Of a DNA stretch of 64,000 nucleotides, positions 59,363 to 64,000 are shown in pieces. The position numbers and the translations under genes are program-made. The notes under the pieces are model-generated. The model searched no databases, was not told the DNA's origin, and saw only the letters and a list, made by a program, of their open reading frames with translations. Every line of letters starts with the position of its first letter. Position 1 is the stretch's first letter. The stretch is taken from contig NZ_CP012334.1 of assembly GCF_001704295.1 (NCBI RefSeq), forward strand, positions 2,616,084 through 2,680,083, in the 5' to 3' direction. This DNA is from Bordetella sp. H567. GTDB taxonomy: Bacteria > Pseudomonadota > Gammaproteobacteria > Burkholderiales > Burkholderiaceae_B.

Positions 59363-61117
59363 TCATTGTTTCGATGCCGTCTGTCGCAGCAAAGTCTCCC
59401 AATCGGCGGGCAGGTCTATCTTCTTCGCGGTGGGGAAACCCAGGAAGGCGTTGTGCGCGAAGATGTAGGCGTTGTTGCGCAATGGGTCGCCTCCCACCGC
59501 GATCATCAGATCCGCGGGCTTCCAGACGATGGGCACTCGTCGGCGCGGATCGTCCGATTCATGGAAGAACGCGGGGATCAGCCCCTGCCGCACGTCCTCG
59601 GCCAGGTTCCATACGCCCCGTATATTCCAGTCGCGCAGCTGCCGCTCGAAATCCTCCGCCGGCCGGCGCGCGTGCTGGAACAGCCATTCCTGCACGCGCG
59701 CCTTGCTCCAGCCCGCGCGGGCCAGCGTGCGCGCCGTGATGGGTGTGATGACGGCCAGCGGCCGCAGCGTGCCCTTGCCATGGCTGGTCGTGAACGTGAT
59801 CTGCCAGTTGTTGAAGCGTTCGATCGAATCGGCCACGTAGGGCAGCAGCTGTTCCGGTTCGGATCCCGTCACCGACGACAGGGTGCCGCCGCCGGTGAAG
59901 CGCGAAATCGAGACCACGTTGTCGCCGCGCTGGAATCCCAGGTCCATGGCGATCGTGGGCCAGCCGATCTCCTCCAGCACGTCCTCGTTCTCGGCCAGGA
60001 CCACGCGCCATGTGCTGCCGAACGTGCCCTTGTCGGTCTGGTGCAGATGAAAACCCGCGACGTTGCGCAGATACAGCCGCCAGAACCGGCCCACCGTGGT
60101 ATTGGGCAGGAATCCATCGCGCAGCGCCCCCTGGGTGTAATTGAAGCCCAGCTGCTTGATGATGGGCCCGTTCAGGATGATCAGCGTTTCCGCGCCGGGC
60201 GTGTTGCCGCTGTGTTCGACGCCGTAGCGGGGATCGGCCATGGCTTCCGCCAGCGCCACCAGGATCGGCATGTATTCGGGCCGGCAGCCGGCCATCACGC
60301 CATTGACCGCCACGTTCCAGACCGTCGCGGCGCGCCGGTCGGGCAGCAGCACCCCCAGCACCTGGTCGGGATCGCGGTCGGTGAAGGCCAGGAAGCGTTC
60401 GATCGCCGCGCGCGTGGGGGGCACGATGGGCAGGCCGTCCGTGTAGCCGTCGCGATAGAAGCGCTCGTTGACGTCGAAGAAGTCGCCCTTGGCGACGATG
60501 TCGCGCGCGCGGGGCTCCGCCGCCGCGGGGCCATCGGCCGCGGTGGGGGTGGACGTCAGCGTGCGCACGACCTCCGCCAGCGTGGTTTCCAGGATGTCAT
60601 GGCGCAGCTGGGCATCGCTCTTGTCGCCGATGTGGCCGGGCACCAGCGCGATGGGCAGGCTGCGCAGCCCCAGGCCTATGGATGTTGCCGCCGCCTGGCG
60701 CACGAAGCCCTCGCACGTCAGCGACGTGGTGGGAAATCCGGCCAATTCACATGCCGCGCTGGCCCGCAACACGGCGGGCGTGCAGCTGCCTCAGCAGGCC
60801 ATGCCCGAGATGACGGCATCCACCCCGAGCTCGCGCAGGCGTTGGGGCAGGCGCGCCAGGGCATCCCGCTCGCCCGCGCCGTGGGTGCTGCCGAATTCGC
60901 GCCAGGAGACGAAGCGGATGTCCGGGTAGCGTGCCTTCAGGCCCTCTTCCAGCAGGGTGAAGACCTGGTCGCCCTTGTACAGCTCGTCCCACAACTGGGC
61001 GACGGTCTTGCCGTTCAGGTCGTCCAGGCGGGGTGCCAGGCGCATGGCCTTTTGCTGCATTTCGCCGCGCGGCCAATAGGCTTCGAAGTAGCCGCCGTTC
61101 TGCTTGCTGGCATCCAT
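59363..61117 (-). CDS. UGSC-type selenoprotein fused to a large domain of unknown function (Sec109 encoded by UGA)
   Basis: With the UGA at 60791-60793 read as Sec this is a 584-residue protein; otherwise it would be split into a 108-residue fragment and an unstarted open frame. MDASKQNGGYFEAYWPRGEM follows AAAAGGAG. The N-terminal domain ends in VDAVISGMAC-U-GSCTPAVLRAS, where Cys108 directly precedes Sec109. FPTTSLTCEGFVRQ and PIALVPGHIGDK complete it. From about residue 240 comes the DGLPIVPPT domain (NGVMAGCRPEYMP, NTTVGRFWRLYLRNVAG, VAVGGDP-like end) shared with the protein at 55560. A SECIS-like hairpin follows the UGA. Divergent selB supports Sec insertion. Confidence 0.87.
60762..60779 (-). 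promoter_or_regulatory. SECIS-like hairpin of the second selenoprotein
   Basis: In the mRNA, GCCCGC-CGUGUU-GCGGGC forms a perfect six-pair stem with a six-base loop containing GU. The loop begins 17 nt after the UGA. Outer GCUG/CAGC pairing with a three-base bulge extends the stem. Size and position agree with the hairpin of the first selenoprotein. Confidence 0.75.
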
Positions 61118-61183
61118 CGCTGTCTCCTTTTCCGCGCCCGATTTTTGTTGATGTCGCCTGGACGCGTGACTAGAATAAATGAC

Positions 61184-61199
61184 ATACCATGGTATACCA
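61184..61199. promoter_or_regulatory. Overlapping palindromes between the selenoprotein operon and selB
   Basis: ATACCATGGTAT (61184-61195) and TGGTATACCA (61190-61199) are perfect palindromes sharing six bases. They lie midway in the 164-bp divergent promoter region. TGGTATACCA resembles GntR-type operators. A regulator here could control both directions; no candidate gene is adjacent in the window. Confidence 0.6.
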
Positions 61200-61281
61200 A
61201 TTGTAGGCAGGCGGATAACGTGAACAAGCTCTGTTGCAAATCGGCCCTGGGACGATCAGCCGGTGGGGAAGCACCCCCACG

Positions 61282-63210
61282 ATGATCATCGCGACCGCGG
61301 GACATATCGACCACGGCAAGACCACGCTGGTCAAGGCGTTGACCGGCGTGGATACCGACCGGCTGCCGGAAGAGAAACAGCGCGGCATCTCCATCGACCT
61401 TGGTTTCGCCTATTGGGACACCCCGGATGCCGTGACCGTGGGCTTCGTCGACGTGCCGGGGCATGAGCGCTTCGTGCGCAATATGTTGGCCGGCGTCTGT
61501 GGCATCGACTATGCCTTGCTGGTCGTCGCCGCCGACGACGGCATCATGCCGCAGACCATGGAGCACCTGCACATTATCGATCTGCTCAATGTGCCGCGCG
61601 GCATCGTGGCCTTGACCAAGACCGACCGTGTGACGGCCGAACGCGTGCGCGAGGTCGCCGCCGGCGTCCAGGCGCTGATCGCTTCCACCTGCCTGGCGGG
61701 CGCGGCGGTCATGCCGGTCTCCACGCAGACGGGGCATGGCGTGGCGGCGCTGCGCCAGACGCTGGCCGAGGCCGCGCGCGCGCACCAGGGACAGCGTTCG
61801 GCGGGACGCAATTTCCGCCATGCCGTCGACCGCGCCTTTACCGTGCCGGGCAGCGGCACCGTGGTCACGGGCACGGTCTTCGACGGTACCGTGACGGTGG
61901 GCGACCGCCTGGTGCTTTCGCCGCGCGGAACCGAAGTCCGCGTCCGGGGCATCCAGAAGAACGGACAGTCGGTGCGCCACGCCAACGCAGGCGAACGCTG
62001 CGGGCTGAACCTGGCCGGGGTCGCGGTGGAAGAGGTGGGACGCGGCGACTGGGCGGTGTCGCCGCTGATCCACGCGCCCACGCAGCGGCTGGACGCACGC
62101 CTGCGACTGCTGGATTCGGAAGCGGCGGAATTGAAGCACTGGACGCCCGTGCGTCTGCACCTGGGCACCGCGGAAGTCCTGGCGCGCGTCGCCATCGGCC
62201 GCGGCGCGGCGGTGGCCCCCGGCGCCGCGGCCGTGGTGCAGCTGCGGCTGGAAAAGCCCATCGCGGCGCTGCACGGCGACCGCTATATCCTGCGCGACCA
62301 GGCCGCGCGCCGTACGCTGGGCGGCGGCGTGGTCATCGATCCGTATGCGCCGCGGCGGCGGATGGATCCGGCCGTGCGGGCGGCGCAGATCGACGCGCTG
62401 TCGTGCGGCGACGCCGCCGATGCGCTGCAGGGGCTGCTGCGGTGTGCGCCCTCCGGCGTGGATATCCTCCAGTTCCAGCGTTGCTACAACCTGGCGCCGG
62501 ACCGGCTGGAGAGCCTGCTGCGCGCCGCCGGTGTCATCGAGCTGGGCAGGACGCCCCGCCTGGCTTTCCCGCGCGCGATGATCGCGGCGATCGGCGAACG
62601 CGTGGTGGCGGCGCTGGAGGCCCGGCATGGCGACGATCCGCGCTTCCTGGGCAGCGATATCGCGCACGTGGCGCGGCGCTGCGCGCCGCGATTACCGCAG
62701 GCCGTCTTCGCGGCCATGCTGCGCATGCTGGCACAGGAAAAGAAGCTGGAACTGAACGGCAGCCTGGTATCGCTGCCACGCCTGCGCGCCACGGTGCGCG
62801 CGTCCGACGAAGCGCTATGGCAAAAGGTGGCCCCCTTGCTGGACGCCGCGGGCTTCAAGATCCCGCCCGTGGAGGAAGTGGCGGCGGCCGCGAACATCAA
62901 GCCGGCCGTGCTGGAGGACATGCTGTACCGCAAGCTGCGCGACGGCGATGTCTACCTGGTGGCGCCGGGCCGCTTCTGCCCGCGCGCGACCATCGCGCGG
63001 CTGGTCGTGCTGGCCGGCGAGGTGGCCGGCGAGCAGCCCGGCCGGCAGTTCACCGCCGCCCAGTTCCGCGATCGCTGCGGCGTGAACCGCAAGCTGGCCA
63101 TCGATATCCTGGAATGCATGGACCGCCACGGAATTACCGTGCGCGAGGGCAATGTGCGCGTCCTGCGCAAAGGCGTCGCCATGATGGAGGAGGAAGGGCA
63201 CCATGTCTGA
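61282..63210 (+). CDS. selB: Selenocysteine-specific translation elongation factor SelB
   Basis: A 642-residue GTPase that brings Sec-tRNA to UGA codons marked by SECIS hairpins. G1 is [10 protein letters not shown], the switch I region [11 protein letters not shown]3 DVPGHERF and G4 TKTD. Domains II and III follow (about 175-350, [42 protein letters not shown]-like). The C-terminal half is four winged-helix modules that bind SECIS RNA, ending [22 protein letters not shown]-like. E. coli SelB has 614 residues. The ATG at 61282 precedes the GTPase domain; the ribosome binding site is modest. It is divergent from the selenoprotein operon and overlaps the following flavoprotein gene by eight bases. 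selA and selC are not in the window. Confidence 0.95.
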   Translation: MIIATAGHIDHGKTTLVKALTGVDTDRLPEEKQRGISIDLGFAYWDTPDAVTVGFVDVPGHERFVRNMLAGVCGIDYALLVVAADDGIMPQTMEHLHIIDLLNVPRGIVALTKTDRVTAERVREVAAGVQALIASTCLAGAAVMPVSTQTGHGVAALRQTLAEAARAHQGQRSAGRNFRHAVDRAFTVPGSGTVVTGTVFDGTVTVGDRLVLSPRGTEVRVRGIQKNGQSVRHANAGERCGLNLAGVAVEEVGRGDWAVSPLIHAPTQRLDARLRLLDSEAAELKHWTPVRLHLGTAEVLARVAIGRGAAVAPGAAAVVQLRLEKPIAALHGDRYILRDQAARRTLGGGVVIDPYAPRRRMDPAVRAAQIDALSCGDAADALQGLLRCAPSGVDILQFQRCYNLAPDRLESLLRAAGVIELGRTPRLAFPRAMIAAIGERVVAALEARHGDDPRFLGSDIAHVARRCAPRLPQAVFAAMLRMLAQEKKLELNGSLVSLPRLRATVRASDEALWQKVAPLLDAAGFKIPPVEEVAAAANIKPAVLEDMLYRKLRDGDVYLVAPGRFCPRATIARLVVLAGEVAGEQPGRQFTAAQFRDRCGVNRKLAIDILECMDRHGITVREGNVRVLRKGVAMMEEEGHHV

Positions 63211-64000
63211 AACGGAACACGACGTTGTCGTCATCGGCTCGGGCATCACCGGCTTGACGGCCGCGCGGCAGCTGCTGCGCGACGGCTGCGGCGTGGCCAC
63301 CGTGGAACAGGGCATGTTCGGCGGGCTGGTCATCAACATCAATGAGCTGGACGGCAGCATAGGGGGCTCGGGCGCGGACCTGGCGTCCGACCTGATGATG
63401 GAAGTCGGCGACCTGGGTGTCGAGCCTCTTGCGCAGGCCGCGGTGGCGGTGGAACGGCTGGACGATCGCTGGCGCATCGCGCTGGCCGATGGCGGGGCCT
63501 GCGTCGCCGGCGCGGTAATCGTGGCGAGCGGCGCGCGCTTGAAGCGCCTGGACATTCCGGGCGAAGCGGAATTCGAGCATCGCGGTGTCGGCCAGTGCGC
63601 CGACTGCGATGGACCGCTGTACCAGGGGCAGGACGTGGTCGTGATCGGTGGCGGCGATTCGGCCTTGCAGGAAGCCCTGGTGCTGGCGCGGTACTGTCGC
63701 CAGGTGCATGTGATCGATCGCGAACCGGCGCTGCGGGCGCGGCGGCACCTGGTCGACGCCGTGCTGGCCTGCGAAAACATCGTGGTGCGGCACGCGAGCG
63801 AACCGCGGGCCATCCACGGCAGCGACGGCGTCGAAAGCGTGCGCGTGGAAAGCCTGACGGGCGAGGGCGCCACGGATATCGCGTGCAGCGGGCTGTTCGC
63901 CTATATCGGGCTGGCGCCCAACAGCGCATTCCTGCCCGCCTTCGTGGCGCGCGATGCGGGTGGCTTCGTACGCACCGATGCGTCGCTGTGCGCCGCGCCC
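63203..64000 (+). CDS. Thioredoxin-reductase-like FAD/NAD(P) oxidoreductase (partial, 3' end outside window)
   Basis: At least 266 residues; the frame is still open at the right edge. The FAD motif is VVVIGSGITGLTAARQLL at residues 8-25, the redox pair is CADC in GQCADCDGPLY near residue 132, and the NAD(P) motif is VVVIGGGDSALQEALVL near 148. This is the order of bacterial thioredoxin reductases, but sequence around MFGGLVININELDGS differs from housekeeping TrxB. The ATG at 63203 overlaps the selB stop, preceded by GGAGGAGGAAGG, so the two are coupled. The simplest role is reduction of the nearby UGSC selenoproteins with NAD(P)H; that is inference. Confidence 0.85.
   Translation, partial: MSETEHDVVVIGSGITGLTAARQLLRDGCGVATVEQGMFGGLVININELDGSIGGSGADLASDLMMEVGDLGVEPLAQAAVAVERLDDRWRIALADGGACVAGAVIVASGARLKRLDIPGEAEFEHRGVGQCADCDGPLYQGQDVVVIGGGDSALQEALVLARYCRQVHVIDREPALRARRHLVDAVLACENIVVRHASEPRAIHGSDGVESVRVESLTGEGATDIACSGLFAYIGLAPNSAFLPAFVARDAGGFVRTDASLCAAP

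Noticed and set aside
60774-60793. Reading the UGA at 60791 as a nonsense mutation that splits a pseudogene
   Set aside because: The same U-Gly-Ser-Cys context and a hairpin at the same distance occur in a second gene 4 kb away, selB is adjacent, and both downstream frames are otherwise intact.
61118-61281. A selC (tRNA-Sec) gene beside selB
   Set aside because: I looked for an acceptor stem, long extra arm and UCA anticodon in the gap and found none; the region is a divergent promoter.
1-64000. CRISPR arrays, insertion sequences, prophage, tRNA or rRNA genes
   Set aside because: No regularly spaced repeats, transposase or integrase motifs, or tRNA/rRNA-like sequence could be recognised by reading either strand.

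Overview
The window is a high-GC, densely packed bacterial chromosome segment. The gene families point to a Bordetella/Achromobacter-type member of the Alcaligenaceae (Burkholderiales). It has nine Bug-type periplasmic receptors of tripartite tricarboxylate transporters, many GntR/LysR/IclR-controlled catabolic islands, and betaproteobacterial-style short intergenic gaps with AAGGAGACA-like ribosome binding sites. I see no tRNA, rRNA, CRISPR array, IS element or prophage. The assignment to a genus is inference from gene content only.

Layout. 1-8450: a partial DUF1615/YaiW lipoprotein, flavohemoglobin hmp divergent from norR with a clear sigma-54 promoter between them, a photolyase, an EF-hand protein, a repeat-rich secreted protein, and an OmpR-type two-component pair. 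8580-14500: a red-light module (heme oxygenase, three-receiver hybrid kinase, single-domain response regulator, bacteriophytochrome). 14700-16860: an MFS transporter and a metallophosphoesterase. 17000-22470: an IclR-controlled operon (DapA-like lyase/aldolase, SsuABC-like ABC importer, SDR). 22590-27290: lipoproteins, a Bug receptor, a hypothetical protein and a PqiB-like MCE protein. 27430-34280: two GntR islands, Bug + class I fumarase + GntR under a strong promoter with twin palindromes, and a divergent GntR/sulfatase + Bug. 34280-39960: LysE exporter, hipBA toxin-antitoxin with inverted-repeat operators, a VOC protein, parvulin, and LigJ-type 4-oxalomesaconate hydratase. 40240-48980: CoA-transferase/FCD-GntR/enoyl-CoA hydratase/Bug, two tandem near-duplicate Bug genes, a DUF1932 oxidoreductase and a DctA-like symporter. 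49020-53700: Bug, GalD-type oxalomesaconate tautomerase, a LysR regulator with two HTH domains, and a LigI-like lactonase.

54030-64000 is the most unusual part. It holds a TctA permease, two Bug receptors and two genes that look prematurely stopped but are best read as selenoproteins of the UGSC family. Each has an in-frame UGA followed directly by Gly-Ser-Cys, and a SECIS-like hairpin 17-18 nt after the UGA. The gene divergent to them is selB, the selenocysteine-specific elongation factor, and it overlaps a thioredoxin-reductase-like flavoprotein with a CADC motif. One selenoprotein is fused to a large domain of unknown function. The other is translationally coupled to a separate gene for the same domain, so the two parts probably work together. 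I infer a selenocysteine-dependent redox or substrate-conversion system fed by TTT-type uptake.

How the parts connect: most islands pair one Bug receptor with one or two catabolic enzymes and a local regulator, while only one TctA and no recognisable TctB is present, so the receptors probably share membrane components encoded elsewhere. Three enzymes of the 4-oxalomesaconate branch of gallate/protocatechuate meta-cleavage are scattered over 15 kb without the ring-cleavage dioxygenase or the final aldolase.
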